Assembly (NCBI RefSeq): GCF_014695975.1
Contig: NZ_JACJPI010000084.1
Coordinates: 124,001-188,000 of the forward strand
Direction: 5' to 3'
DNA from: Leptolyngbya sp. FACHB-321
Lineage (GTDB): Bacteria; Cyanobacteriota; Cyanobacteriia; Leptolyngbyales; Leptolyngbyaceae
Length of the DNA stretch: 64,000 nt
The stretch's first letter is position 1. Each line of letters starts with the position of its first letter. The notes under the pieces are model-generated. The model had not been told where the DNA came from and made no database searches. It saw only the letters and a list, made by a program, of their open reading frames with translations. The position numbers and the translations under genes are program-made. This document shows, piece after piece, positions 43,800-52,511 of this stretch.

Positions 43800-44594
43800 A
43801 TGCCTTCCCGCTCCACTCGCTCTTCCCCAGCCTTTCAAACCTTGCTGCCCTGGCTCGATGTGGTGGCGATCGCTGCCTGGGGGATTCTCTTCCTCAAATA
43901 CTGGTTTACTGGCAAGCTGAATCTGCTGATTCATCCCAACTATATGGGGCTAACAGTCGTGGCTGGGGTCGTTTTGCTGTTGGTTAGCGGCATCAAAGCA
44001 GTTCTTTTAGTGAAGCAAGCGCGCCGACCGGTGAGGGGTAGCGCGATAGGACAGCACCTGACGTTGTTCCCACCGGGCTGGAGTACGACACTGCTATTGG
44101 GCACTGCAATTCTGGGCTTGCTGATTTCGCCACGTGCCTTTGCCAGCCAAACAGCGATCGATCGTGGCGTGAACGACAACATCACCCTCACTCGTGTGAA
44201 ACCGCAGGCATTTCGTGTGAGCACTAACACTGCCGACAAAACCCTAGTGGATTGGGTACGAACGCTGGCAGTCTATCCCGAACCCGATGCTTATACAGGG
44301 CAAAAGGCAAAAGTGCAGGGGTTTGTTGTTTATCCCAAAGATCTGCCTGCTGATTATTTCTTGCTGTCGCGGTTTGTGCTGACCTGCTGTGCCGCAGACG
44401 CCTACCCCATTAGCTTGCCCGTAAAGCTGCCTCAAGGTTCTGATGCTCAGGGGCGCGAAGCCTACAAACCTGATATGTGGCTCGAAGTTGAGGGGCAGAT
44501 GATCACAGCCGAACTTGCTGGCAAACGTCAGTTGACGATCGCAGCTAAAACGCTGAAACCCATTTCAGAACCCCAAAGACCTTACGATTATTAA
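43800..44594 (+). CDS. TIGR03943-family protein, partner of the permease
   Basis: A 264-residue protein with N-terminal membrane helices (LDVVAIAAWGILFLKYWFT, TVVAGVVLLLVSGIKAVLLV, TTLLLGTAILGLLISP) and a C-terminal soluble domain starting around residue 120. The VQGFVVYPKDLPADYFLLSR and FVLTCCAADAYPISLPV stretches are typical of TIGR03943 (YcgQ-like). It follows the permease by 88 bp, as in other bacteria. Function unknown. Confidence 0.9.
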   Translation: MPSRSTRSSPAFQTLLPWLDVVAIAAWGILFLKYWFTGKLNLLIHPNYMGLTVVAGVVLLLVSGIKAVLLVKQARRPVRGSAIGQHLTLFPPGWSTTLLLGTAILGLLISPRAFASQTAIDRGVNDNITLTRVKPQAFRVSTNTADKTLVDWVRTLAVYPEPDAYTGQKAKVQGFVVYPKDLPADYFLLSRFVLTCCAADAYPISLPVKLPQGSDAQGREAYKPDMWLEVEGQMITAELAGKRQLTIAAKTLKPISEPQRPYDY

Positions 44595-44730
44595 AGAGAT
44601 GAAGGCTGAAGGCTAAAAAGTTAACTGCTGATCGCTAGGCAGAAGACAGGCGGCAAAAGGCAGAAGTGAAAGGTTTAGAGGCAAGGCTTCTAGATTTAGC
44701 TGCCTGCTTCAGTGAGCTTTAAACTGCCGT

Positions 44731-45168
44731 ATGAGGCAAACTTTTGTGGAACCAGATGTCATCACGCAATACGCCTACGAGCATATCCCCATCACCAAAC
44801 ATATGGGAATAACGGTTCTGGCAGTAGACGATGTGCAAATTTCGCTGTTAGCGCCCTACGCGCCCAACATTAACCATCGAGAGACGATTTTTGGCGGCAG
44901 TATCTCTAGCCTGGGCATTTTGGCTGGCTGGGCGCTCCTATGGGTAAAACTCCAGGTGGAAGAGACGCCAAATCGCCTGGTGATTCAATCGAGCAGTACG
45001 AACTTCATGAAACCAGCGACGGACGCGATCATGGCTTGCTGTCAGTGCGATCGTGCTAGTTGGCTCACGTTCTACACTATGCTGCAACGGCATGGAAAAG
45101 CTAGAATCACCCTCAACACTGAAACGTCCTGTAGGGAAACCATTGTTGCCACACATACAGGACAGTAA
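44731..45168 (+). CDS. Hot-dog-fold thioesterase (YiiD C-terminal type)
   Basis: A 145-residue protein resembling the thioesterase domain of YiiD-type proteins (HIPITKHMGITVLAVDDVQI, NHRETIFGGSISSLGILAGW). It has no fused acetyltransferase. The substrate is unknown but likely an acyl-CoA or acyl carrier thioester. Start ATG 44731. Confidence 0.85.
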   Translation: MRQTFVEPDVITQYAYEHIPITKHMGITVLAVDDVQISLLAPYAPNINHRETIFGGSISSLGILAGWALLWVKLQVEETPNRLVIQSSSTNFMKPATDAIMACCQCDRASWLTFYTMLQRHGKARITLNTETSCRETIVATHTGQ

Positions 45169-45210
45169 GTTGCGATAAGAACCTGAAGGGGATAGCCATT
45201 AGCGGTCAGT

Positions 45211-45254
45211 TTCCAGCCTTCAGCCTTTAGCGCTTCCAGCCTTCAGCCTTTAGC
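45211..45254. repeat. Two direct copies of a 21-bp repeat
   Basis: TTCCAGCCTTCAGCCTTTAGC occurs at 45211-45231 and 45234-45254. On the other strand it contains AAGGCTGAAGGCTG, the sister of the AAGGCAG family. Confidence 0.85.
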
Positions 45255-45365
45255 TTTCATCCCTCATCTTTCTGCTTCCCCTGCATCCCCTTCCCCCTCT
45301 GCTCCCCCTTGCCTCCTATCTATGCTTTACTAATCCCTTAGTCACATACCTCTTTTCTCGCCACC

Positions 45366-46229
45366 ATGACTTCTACGCTCAACCAGCAAATTCAGCAGTT
45401 TTACGATGCCTCCTCCGGTCTGTGGGAGCAGATTTGGGGTGAGCATATGCATCATGGCTATTATGGTGCTGATGGTCGTCAACCCAAAGAGCGGCGGCAA
45501 GCCCAGATTGACCTGATCGAAGAACTGCTTCAGTGGGCACAGGTTGAGCAACCAGAGAGAATTTTGGATGTGGGCTGCGGCATTGGTGGCAGTTCGCTTT
45601 ACCTGGCGGAGAAATTTAGCGCGAATGTGACGGGCGTTACCCTCAGCCCAGTGCAGGCAGGTCGGGCAGCAGAACGGGCTAAAAGCGCAGGTATGGCAGG
45701 GAATGGTGCGGGAACAAGCGCGATCGCCCAGTTTCAGGTTGCCGACGCGCTCAATCTGCCTTTTGCCGATCAATCGTTTGACTTCATCTGGTCGCTAGAA
45801 AGCGGCGAACATATGCCCGACAAAGCTAAGTTTATGCAAGAGTGCTACCGAGTGCTGAAACCGGGCGGCACGTTCTTGATGGTGACGTGGTGCCATCGCC
45901 CCATCGATCGCCAACCGTTAACAGCCGACGAGCAGAAGCACCTGGCAGAGATCTATCGCGTCTACTGTCTGCCCTATGTGCTATCGCTACCAGAATACGA
46001 GGCGATCGCCCATACCCTCAACTTTCAGCAGATTCGTACCGCCGACTGGTCTACAGCCGTAGCACCGTTCTGGGACGTAGTGATTAGCTCCGCCTTCAAT
46101 TTTGAAGCGCTCGTCGGTCTACTCACATCTGGTTGGACAACAATTCAAGCCGCGCTCTCCCTCAGTCTTATGCAGCGTGGTTACCAAAGTGGACTAGTCC
46201 GTTTTGGGCTACTCCATGCAACGCGATAG
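45366..46229 (+). CDS. Class I SAM methyltransferase, tocopherol methyltransferase-like
   Basis: A 287-residue enzyme with SAM motif I ILDVGCGIGGSSLYLAEKF, the MHHGYYGADG start common to tocopherol and related methyltransferases, motif post-I VTGVTLSPVQAGRA and the LESGEHMPDKAKFMQECYRVLKPGG stretch (shown as LESGEHMP and ECYRVLKPGG). It most resembles cyanobacterial gamma-tocopherol methyltransferase, which makes alpha-tocopherol. It is also close to other methyltransferases of the group, so the substrate is likely, not certain. Confidence 0.82.
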   Translation: MTSTLNQQIQQFYDASSGLWEQIWGEHMHHGYYGADGRQPKERRQAQIDLIEELLQWAQVEQPERILDVGCGIGGSSLYLAEKFSANVTGVTLSPVQAGRAAERAKSAGMAGNGAGTSAIAQFQVADALNLPFADQSFDFIWSLESGEHMPDKAKFMQECYRVLKPGGTFLMVTWCHRPIDRQPLTADEQKHLAEIYRVYCLPYVLSLPEYEAIAHTLNFQQIRTADWSTAVAPFWDVVISSAFNFEALVGLLTSGWTTIQAALSLSLMQRGYQSGLVRFGLLHATR

Positions 46230-46486
46230 CAACCTTTTAGCGCTGCATCCCACTTTTGAAGACATAATTTGTCAAGACTTACGCTCAATACGAGCGAAAA
46301 AACGACCCGTTCATCCTGGAGCGATCGCCCCATAGCAGTCGAAGAGAACGCTAGGACAGACATCAACCTTGAAACTTCCTTTAAGCAAGGGCTTTTATTC
46401 ATCCCTCATCTTTCATCCTTTTGCTGCATCACACGTGCATTCAGCTTTAGCACTGTTCCCTACCACTATTCGAGAGCCATTAGCCC

Positions 46487-47134
46487 ATGCCGTTGTCATC
46501 ACCAAAAAAGATCCTCGTTGTCCTCAATGGCAAAGGAGGCGTTGGTAAGACAACCACTGCAATCAACTTAGCGGCGGCACTGGCGGCAAACCAGCGCGTC
46601 TTGCTGGTCGACGCTGATCCACAAGGGTCAGCGACCTGGTGGTTTAAGCATGGCAATCATCCTATGGGTTTTGATCTCAGGCAGGAGACTGAGCCAGCAG
46701 CACTTGCCGACCTGCGCGACGGAGGAGACTACGATCTGCTGGTCGTTGATACGCCTCCGGCTCTAGCTTCCGAAGGGCTGGCAGCCGTCATTCCTGTAAC
46801 GGACTACATGATTCTGCCAACACCACCTGCACCAATGGACTTAACGGCTTTAATTGAGACGGTACGGACGACAGTCACACCAAGAGGCATTGCCCATCGG
46901 GTGCTGCTGACACGAGTCGATCCTCGTAGCATCAATGAAGCAGTAGAAGCCCAACGCACGCTTAAAGAACTTGGTATTCCAGCCTGCACAACGTTCATTC
47001 GTGCCTACAAAGCCCACGAACGGGCAGCCTTAGAAGGACTACCAATTGCACTGTGGCACGGTAAAAATGCGCGTGAAGCTGAGGCTGATTATCATCAGGT
47101 TGCTGAAGAAATTCAGCGCGATTGGCAACAGTAA
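46487..47134 (+). CDS. ParA/MinD-family ATPase
   Basis: A 215-residue deviant-Walker ATPase. The P-loop is [14 protein letters not shown] near residue 13 with the signature Lys, Walker A' is [12 protein letters not shown], and Walker B is [11 protein letters not shown]. The length fits orphan ParA proteins that position protein cargoes rather than plasmids. No ParB is present. Downstream lies a coiled-coil gene with a basic N-terminus that could be its partner. Confidence 0.9.
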   Translation: MPLSSPKKILVVLNGKGGVGKTTTAINLAAALAANQRVLLVDADPQGSATWWFKHGNHPMGFDLRQETEPAALADLRDGGDYDLLVVDTPPALASEGLAAVIPVTDYMILPTPPAPMDLTALIETVRTTVTPRGIAHRVLLTRVDPRSINEAVEAQRTLKELGIPACTTFIRAYKAHERAALEGLPIALWHGKNAREAEADYHQVAEEIQRDWQQ

Positions 47135-47290
47135 AACAGCCATGAAAGATCAAAGGCAGAAAGTTCACAGTGCAGTTTCGCTGGCAAATGGCAGTATGGT
47201 TTGTAGAGGTGCTGAAACAGAACTCGACACCGCCTTACCTGAGAAGGTATCTATTTAGAGTATTAGTGATGCATGGGGAACGGAGGACGC

Positions 47291-47968
47291 ATGGCTAGGA
47301 GACGATTGTCAGATTTATTGCGCGAAGAAGCAAATAAACCCTCAGAGGAGGCAACGGCTGCGGCAGAAGCTAAACAATCAGCCGATAAGCCAAAAGCAGA
47401 CGCTGGGGATGCAGCAGGAGAAACGACAGCCACCATGACAGACTCAGTTCCTACTAAAGCCACTACAACGGCAAAGAGTCGGGCGACCAAACAGACTGAG
47501 GTTACAGAGCTGGACCCTGCTCCCGAACCAAAACAGGACGAAATCTTACTACAGAAGATTACAGATCTGACGGCTGCACTAGAGGCCCAAAAAGAGACGA
47601 TCGAGCAGTTGCAGACTGATTTGAAGCAGACCCGCAAAGACGCGCGCCAGCTGACAGATACTAATGTCAAACTCGCCGAAGAACTGAAGACGATCGAGCA
47701 GTTGCAGACCGATCTGAAGCAGGCTCGCAAAGACGTGCGCCAGCTGACAGATGCCAATGCCAAACTCGCCGAAGAATTGAAGACCTTACAAGCAAAAGAA
47801 ACAGCCGTAGACAATAGCACTCTTCCAGTACCAATAAAATTGGCTCCGCAAGAGTTGAAGTTGGCACCTGAGCCTGTAGCCTCTGAACGTGTTGAAGCCT
47901 CTGCACCTGTTGAAGCCTCTGCACATCCGCTTAACTCCTTTAACCGAGATGTCGGCTGGTTTGACTAA
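47291..47968 (+). CDS. Coiled-coil protein with basic N-terminus, possible ParA partner
   Basis: A 225-residue protein starting at ATG 47291 (MARRRLSDLLREEANKPSEE); the frame is open six codons upstream. A short basic start is followed by an Ala/Thr/Lys-rich stretch, a coiled coil (about 90-165) and an acidic tail. The coiled coil holds two 31-residue units (TIEQLQTDLKQ(T/A)RKD...). The unit is duplicated at DNA level (47597-47689 and 47690-47782). ParA-type ATPases are often stimulated by partners with short basic N-terminal peptides, so adjacency makes this a candidate adaptor. Confidence 0.72.
   Translation: MARRRLSDLLREEANKPSEEATAAAEAKQSADKPKADAGDAAGETTATMTDSVPTKATTTAKSRATKQTEVTELDPAPEPKQDEILLQKITDLTAALEAQKETIEQLQTDLKQTRKDARQLTDTNVKLAEELKTIEQLQTDLKQARKDVRQLTDANAKLAEELKTLQAKETAVDNSTLPVPIKLAPQELKLAPEPVASERVEASAPVEASAHPLNSFNRDVGWFD
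47597..47782. repeat. Two tandem 93-bp units inside the coiled-coil gene
   Basis: The 93-bp unit starting ACGATCGAGCAGTTGCAGAC occurs twice back to back with few differences, adding 31 residues in frame. Confidence 0.9.
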
Positions 47969-48070
47969 TTGCTGTACTGACGCTTGTCACACTACGGATG
48001 CTCGCTACTTCCATTGTCAACACACAGTTACCGACACATTAGTTAGTTGCAAACCCACTTCATATCTGGC

Positions 48071-48769
48071 ATGGCAAACAAACTGATTCAAACGCTTGCC
48101 GTTGACATCGGTGGCAGCGGTATCAAAGTAATGGTGTTAGACGAGGAGGGCAATCCCGTCACAGAGCGCGATCGCGTTGAAACGCCCCAGCCTGCCAAAC
48201 CAGACGCAGTGATTGCTGCGATCGTTGGGTTGGCAAAGGGCAAGGAATACGATCGCGTCTCTGTAGGTTTTCCTGGTGTTGTTAAAGCAGGTGTAACCAA
48301 AACAGCCGCTAATGTTGACGCTGAATGGATTGGCTTTGATTTAGAAACGGCGCTCTCTCAGCAGCTAGAGAAGCCTGTGCGCGTCATTAACGATGCGGAT
48401 ATGCAAGGGCTAGGATCGATCGCTGGGAAGGGGGTAGAGCTTGTACTGACGTTTGGCACGGGACTTGGTGGTGCGCTCTTCCTTGACGGCAAGTTGGTGC
48501 CCAATCTGGAGCCAGGACACCACGAGTTTCGGAAGGGAAATACCTACGAACAACAATTGGGCAACGCCGCACTCGAAGAAGCGGGCAAGAAAAAATGGAA
48601 CGATCGGGTAGAAAAAGCGATCACGTCCTTGGAGCATCTGTTTAACTACGACATGCTCTATATTGGTGGCGGCAACGCAAAATTCATCACCGCTACCCTG
48701 CCTAAAAACGTCAAGATTGTACCAAATATTTCTGGCTTGCTCGGTGGCATTGCTCTGTGGCGGGAGTAG
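48071..48769 (+). CDS. ppgK: Polyphosphate glucokinase (ROK family)
   Basis: A 232-residue cytoplasmic kinase using polyphosphate to phosphorylate glucose. Start ATG 48071 (MANKLIQTLAVDIGGSGIKV). The ATP/polyP loop DIGGSGIKVMV, the VINDADMQGLG substrate loop and FGTGLGGALF are present, as in Ppgk. Compared with standard ROK kinases it lacks the zinc Cys motif, as expected for Ppgk. It lies 102 bp after the coiled-coil gene; no functional link is evident. Confidence 0.9.
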   Translation: MANKLIQTLAVDIGGSGIKVMVLDEEGNPVTERDRVETPQPAKPDAVIAAIVGLAKGKEYDRVSVGFPGVVKAGVTKTAANVDAEWIGFDLETALSQQLEKPVRVINDADMQGLGSIAGKGVELVLTFGTGLGGALFLDGKLVPNLEPGHHEFRKGNTYEQQLGNAALEEAGKKKWNDRVEKAITSLEHLFNYDMLYIGGGNAKFITATLPKNVKIVPNISGLLGGIALWRE

Positions 48770-48903
48770 AGAGCTTGAAGACGTAGGTTTAGTGCTCAGG
48801 TTTGAGTTCACCCTACACGTTCTTGAAGCACTCGTATTAAGGCACGCTGTCTATTAAGCAGCCATAACAGGTTAAGATAGACGACGTACTGCACCGACCT
48901 CAC

Positions 48904-48988
48904 GGAGAGGTGGCAGAGTGGTCGAATGCACTCGACTTGAAATCGAGCATCGCGAAAGCGATCGGGGGTTCGAATCCCCCCCTCTCCG
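48904..48988 (+). tRNA. trnS-UGA: tRNA-Ser (anticodon UGA)
   Basis: The acceptor arms GGAGAGG and CCTCTCC pair fully, with discriminator G at 48988. The anticodon stem CTCGA / TCGAG encloses the loop CTTGAAA, giving anticodon TGA. A long variable arm (CGCGAAAGCG) and the T-arm GGGGG-TTCGAAT-CCCCC mark a class II serine tRNA. The 3' CCA is not encoded. Confidence 0.97.
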
Positions 48989-49164
48989 CTTTAAGCAATA
49001 CTCATGCTACTAGCTACATCCCATTGCTACTTTGTGTTAGCAGTGGGATGTAGCAATAAATAGGGAAATATTACTTACAGAAGACGCTTAAGCACCCCAG
49101 CAGCGTGAGGCATCTACACGATCGCAGTCGTCGATTTTTGTTGCCTCCAAGGACTTTAATGGCT

Positions 49165-49965
49165 TCAGGTGCGTAGAGAAAATGAGACCGATCGCTGTTT
49201 ACGTAGTTCCAACTGATCAGCCAGTCTAGCTTCCCCCCAATCGAGAGGCGATTTTTCTTCGGGCGGGACAACCGTGACCGAGGCAACTTTAACTGGCGCG
49301 ACTTTGGCTAGCGCAACCGTTGGCTGCCCAGCAGCAGGCGCTGCCTTCGTTTGCTGAGCTTGATTCAATTGCATTTGAGCAAGCTGCATCAAGGTTACAG
49401 AAGGAGTAGCCTTAGTTGTCTGGTTACGACGTGGCTCCAGCACAAAAGAAGGCGCTGGGGCTGGGGCAGGCGGGGATGATGGGGTCGGTATAGAGAGTTC
49501 CATTGGCTCTGGCGCACTTGGAGTCTCCTCTAACGCACTTGGAGCAGGATGGGGCGCAAGGTGCTTTAGCTTCAGTTTAGGAGAGCGAACCTGAGGACGG
49601 GATGGGCGCATTGCCTGCTTAGCAACCAGCATAGAACCAGCTGCACAGCTTAGGGCGATCGCTCCAAACAGCCACAGTGGCAAACGACTTTGTTGCTCTC
49701 TCTGAGGCGTTTTAGCCATCGTTCTTACGATCGCCGCTTCTGTAGTTCTTTTCCCATCAGATGATTCAGGACTCAGCAAACCGCTGACTGCAACAAGAGA
49801 AATCACAACCATAACGACCCAGGCACCCCCCAAAACAGCGAAGGGGCGAGTCCATAGAAACCGACTAAAAGCAACTGTTATGACTGACTTTTGACGGTTC
49901 GGTTGGCTCGCTCGTGCAGGCATTGGTAATTGCGGTGGTTTTGATCGGTGCTGCTGCCTTTTCAT
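49165..49965 (-). CDS. Two-helix membrane protein with Pro/Ala-rich tail
   Basis: A 266-residue protein of unknown function. A basic start is followed by two hydrophobic helices (about 45-65, FAVLGGAWVVMVVISLVAV, and about 97-117, LPLWLFGAIALSCAAGSML). The remaining half is Pro/Ala/Lys-rich and predicted disordered, ending in VVPPEEKSPLDWGEARLADQ. It is alone in its direction. I do not recognise a family. Confidence 0.7.
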   Translation of the reverse strand: MKRQQHRSKPPQLPMPARASQPNRQKSVITVAFSRFLWTRPFAVLGGAWVVMVVISLVAVSGLLSPESSDGKRTTEAAIVRTMAKTPQREQQSRLPLWLFGAIALSCAAGSMLVAKQAMRPSRPQVRSPKLKLKHLAPHPAPSALEETPSAPEPMELSIPTPSSPPAPAPAPSFVLEPRRNQTTKATPSVTLMQLAQMQLNQAQQTKAAPAAGQPTVALAKVAPVKVASVTVVPPEEKSPLDWGEARLADQLELRKQRSVSFSLRT

Positions 49966-50180
49966 ACCACTCCCAGGTGCATGAACTCTTCTCTAGTTAG
50001 ATTTTACTCAATGCACTCAATAAGCAACATTAATCTCAGGAATTAGAAGCCTAAGCAATCGGTAAGCATGAAAAGCATTAAAAAAAGAAGCATGATGCGA
50101 ACGCGATCGCCGCTAGAATCGTCCATCTGCTAACCAACACGATTAAACTAAAGCAGCAGCCAATCTCAAAACGCTCCATC

Positions 50181-50603
50181 ATGTCATTGCCACCCTTGCC
50201 GCTTTCCACTCCAGCAGTGCTGCTGTATGCCATTGCTACCGCGGCTGTATTGGTATACCTACCCTTTCTTGTCGTCGCTTACGGTCGGCTTCAAGCTGGT
50301 TACGATATGGCGCAACCTCGTGCTCTTTTTGATAAGCTGCCAGCCTATGCCCAGCGAGCGACGTGGGCGCACGAAAATGCGTTTGAGTCTTTTGTACTGT
50401 TTGTGGCGGCGGCATTAATGGCATACGTCACGGGGCAGCAGTCCGCTTTAGCAGGTTGGGCAGCGATCGCCTACATCGTCGCGCGTTTGCTTTATCCCAC
50501 CTTCTACATTTTGAATGTGCCGATCGGGCGATCGCTCATGTTTCTGACTGGCTCACTGAGCATTACAACACTTATTGGCTTGAGCTTGCTTACAGTCAAA
50601 TAG
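50181..50603 (+). CDS. MAPEG-family membrane protein
   Basis: A 140-residue protein with four hydrophobic segments. The family pattern (RATWAHENAFESFVLFVAAAL, then YIVARLLYPTFYIL and RSLMFLTGSLSI) matches MAPEG proteins such as glutathione-dependent membrane enzymes; bacterial members are mostly uncharacterised. Start ATG 50181. Confidence 0.88.
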   Translation: MSLPPLPLSTPAVLLYAIATAAVLVYLPFLVVAYGRLQAGYDMAQPRALFDKLPAYAQRATWAHENAFESFVLFVAAALMAYVTGQQSALAGWAAIAYIVARLLYPTFYILNVPIGRSLMFLTGSLSITTLIGLSLLTVK

Positions 50604-50651
50604 TGCGTGAGATCATCCAGCAATAACAGCCCTACCTTTCAGGAGATACCC

Positions 50652-51332
50652 ATGACCGAGCGATCAAGTGGGTCGATTGACCTCGCTCCTTTTATTGATC
50701 ACACGTTGCTACATCCGACCGCAACACTAGAGCAAGTCGAGCAGTGGTGTGAGGATGCCGACCAATTTAACTTTGCGGCTGTTTGCGTTCATCCCGCTTA
50801 TGTGAGGCAAGCCGCCGCTTTACTACATGGCAAGCGACCCAACGTGTGTACCGTCATTGGGTTTCCTTACGGTGCCACCACCTCAGCCGTGAAGCTCTAT
50901 GAAGCGCAAGAGGCAGTAGAAAACGGGGCGATCGAGCTGGATGTAGTAATTAATATCGGTTGGCTAAAGGCAGGCAATATGGATGCCGTACATCGCGAAA
51001 TTGCCGAAATACATGAAGCGACTGGGCAAACAATTAAAGCAATTTTGGAAACCGCATTACTGACGGATGCCGAAAAACGATCGGCGGCTGAAGTTTGCAT
51101 GGAGGCTGGTGTTGCTTACCTCAAAACCAGCACCGGCTTGTATGGTGGGGCAACGGTTGCCGATGTCCGCCTACTGAAAGAACTGACTAAAGACCGGGTG
51201 GGGATTAAAGCCTCTGGGGGCATTCGTACGGTGGAACAAGCGTTAGAGTTAATCATGGCTGGAGCAACTCGACTCGGCACATCACATGGTCCTGAATTAA
51301 TCAGGCAGCGCGAAGGTAAAGCGATACGCTAA
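50652..51332 (+). CDS. deoC: Deoxyribose-phosphate aldolase
   Basis: DeoC cleaves 2-deoxyribose 5-phosphate to acetaldehyde and glyceraldehyde 3-phosphate. I start it at ATG 50652 with AGGAG directly before; the frame continues 15 codons upstream. The product has 226 residues. The Schiff-base Lys158 is in [12 protein letters not shown], and Asp97 (ELDVVINIG) and Lys186 (GIKASGG) complete the proton relay. Confidence 0.95.
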   Translation: MTERSSGSIDLAPFIDHTLLHPTATLEQVEQWCEDADQFNFAAVCVHPAYVRQAAALLHGKRPNVCTVIGFPYGATTSAVKLYEAQEAVENGAIELDVVINIGWLKAGNMDAVHREIAEIHEATGQTIKAILETALLTDAEKRSAAEVCMEAGVAYLKTSTGLYGGATVADVRLLKELTKDRVGIKASGGIRTVEQALELIMAGATRLGTSHGPELIRQREGKAIR

Positions 51333-51518
51333 AAAGAGAAAGGCGGACGTACTTTAGCTTAAAAGATAGAGGGCAGAAGCGGCATAAAGCTGTTAACTGT
51401 TAGATTCAGGAAGGGCAAGACCCGATCTAGCCTAGAGATTTTCTCAAGACAAAATCCCCTTTCTTTCCCTCCGCACCTTTGCTCCTACTCTCCATATACC
51501 CATTGCATCACCGCCTGC

Positions 51519-52487
51519 ATGAGCCGTACTTATAAAGCGACTGGAATCAATCTCAAAAGTATGCCGATGGGTGAGTCCGATCGGTTGCTGACGATTTTGA
51601 CGCGCGAGTTTGGCTTGGTGCGGGCGATTGCCATGGGGTCGCGCAAACACAACTCGCGGATGGGTGGACGGAGCGAACTGTTTGTAGTCAATGAACTGAT
51701 GTTTGCGAAGGGACGGTCGCTCGACAAGATCACGCAAGCAGAAACGCTGGAGTCTTATCCGCGCTTAGGACAGGATTTAAGGAAGCTGATTGCCAGCCAG
51801 TATCTCGCTGAACTGTGTCTGCATCAGGCGTTGAGTGATCAGCCGCAAGAAGAATTGTTTTACCTGTTCAACGAACATCTGGCACGGTTGGAGCGATCGC
51901 CCGCATCACAGGTATTGGCTCATTTGACTCATGCAGTTTTTCAACTGCTTGTCCTAGCAGGTGTTGCACCCCAGGTGCATCTCTGCTGCATGACCCGAGC
52001 AACGCTGCCGCCTGACTTGACTGATTGCAACTGGCGCATTGGTTTTAGCATTCCAGCTGGCGGTACCGTGACGCTGGCAGTGCTTGAGCAATTGCTTGTT
52101 AAACCAGCACCGCGCCGTCATCAGGTTGCAGAAGCCACAGCCGTAAGGGTGCCACAGGTGGGGGAGCCGCACGCTATGTCTGACACTACCGCCATTACAA
52201 GTCGCCCAGTTAAGGTCTACCAGCCGTCACCAGCGATCGCCAGTTTGCATCGCCGTTTAAGTGCCCCGGAACTGATGCTGATGCAGCATCTCGCTGAAGC
52301 AACGTTGCCTGAGCCAGAAGCGTTGCTAGCGCAAATGCAGATGGCAGGAGAGTCTTACGGAACGCTCGACCCACTATGGCAGTCTGTTGAGCACGCCTTA
52401 CGCTCCTATGCTCAGTATTACCTCGATCGCCCGATCCGCTCTGCTAGCCTCATTGATGCCTGTTTTGCCACTGCCAATCCTGCCTAA
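51519..52487 (+). CDS. recO: DNA repair protein RecO
   Basis: A 322-residue RecO with the N-terminal OB fold (YKATGINLKSMPMGESDRLL, ILTREFGLVRAIAMGSRK) and the C-terminal helical part. RecO works with RecR and RecF to load RecA on gapped DNA. The zinc site is weak here: a CC and a lone C (CNWRIG) remain. A non-conserved insert (about 205-240) lies before the last helices. It is larger than the roughly 240-280 residues usual elsewhere but within the cyanobacterial range. Confidence 0.92.
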   Translation: MSRTYKATGINLKSMPMGESDRLLTILTREFGLVRAIAMGSRKHNSRMGGRSELFVVNELMFAKGRSLDKITQAETLESYPRLGQDLRKLIASQYLAELCLHQALSDQPQEELFYLFNEHLARLERSPASQVLAHLTHAVFQLLVLAGVAPQVHLCCMTRATLPPDLTDCNWRIGFSIPAGGTVTLAVLEQLLVKPAPRRHQVAEATAVRVPQVGEPHAMSDTTAITSRPVKVYQPSPAIASLHRRLSAPELMLMQHLAEATLPEPEALLAQMQMAGESYGTLDPLWQSVEHALRSYAQYYLDRPIRSASLIDACFATANPA

Positions 52488-52511
52488 TTCCCTCAAACAC
52501 CTCTTCAAGTT

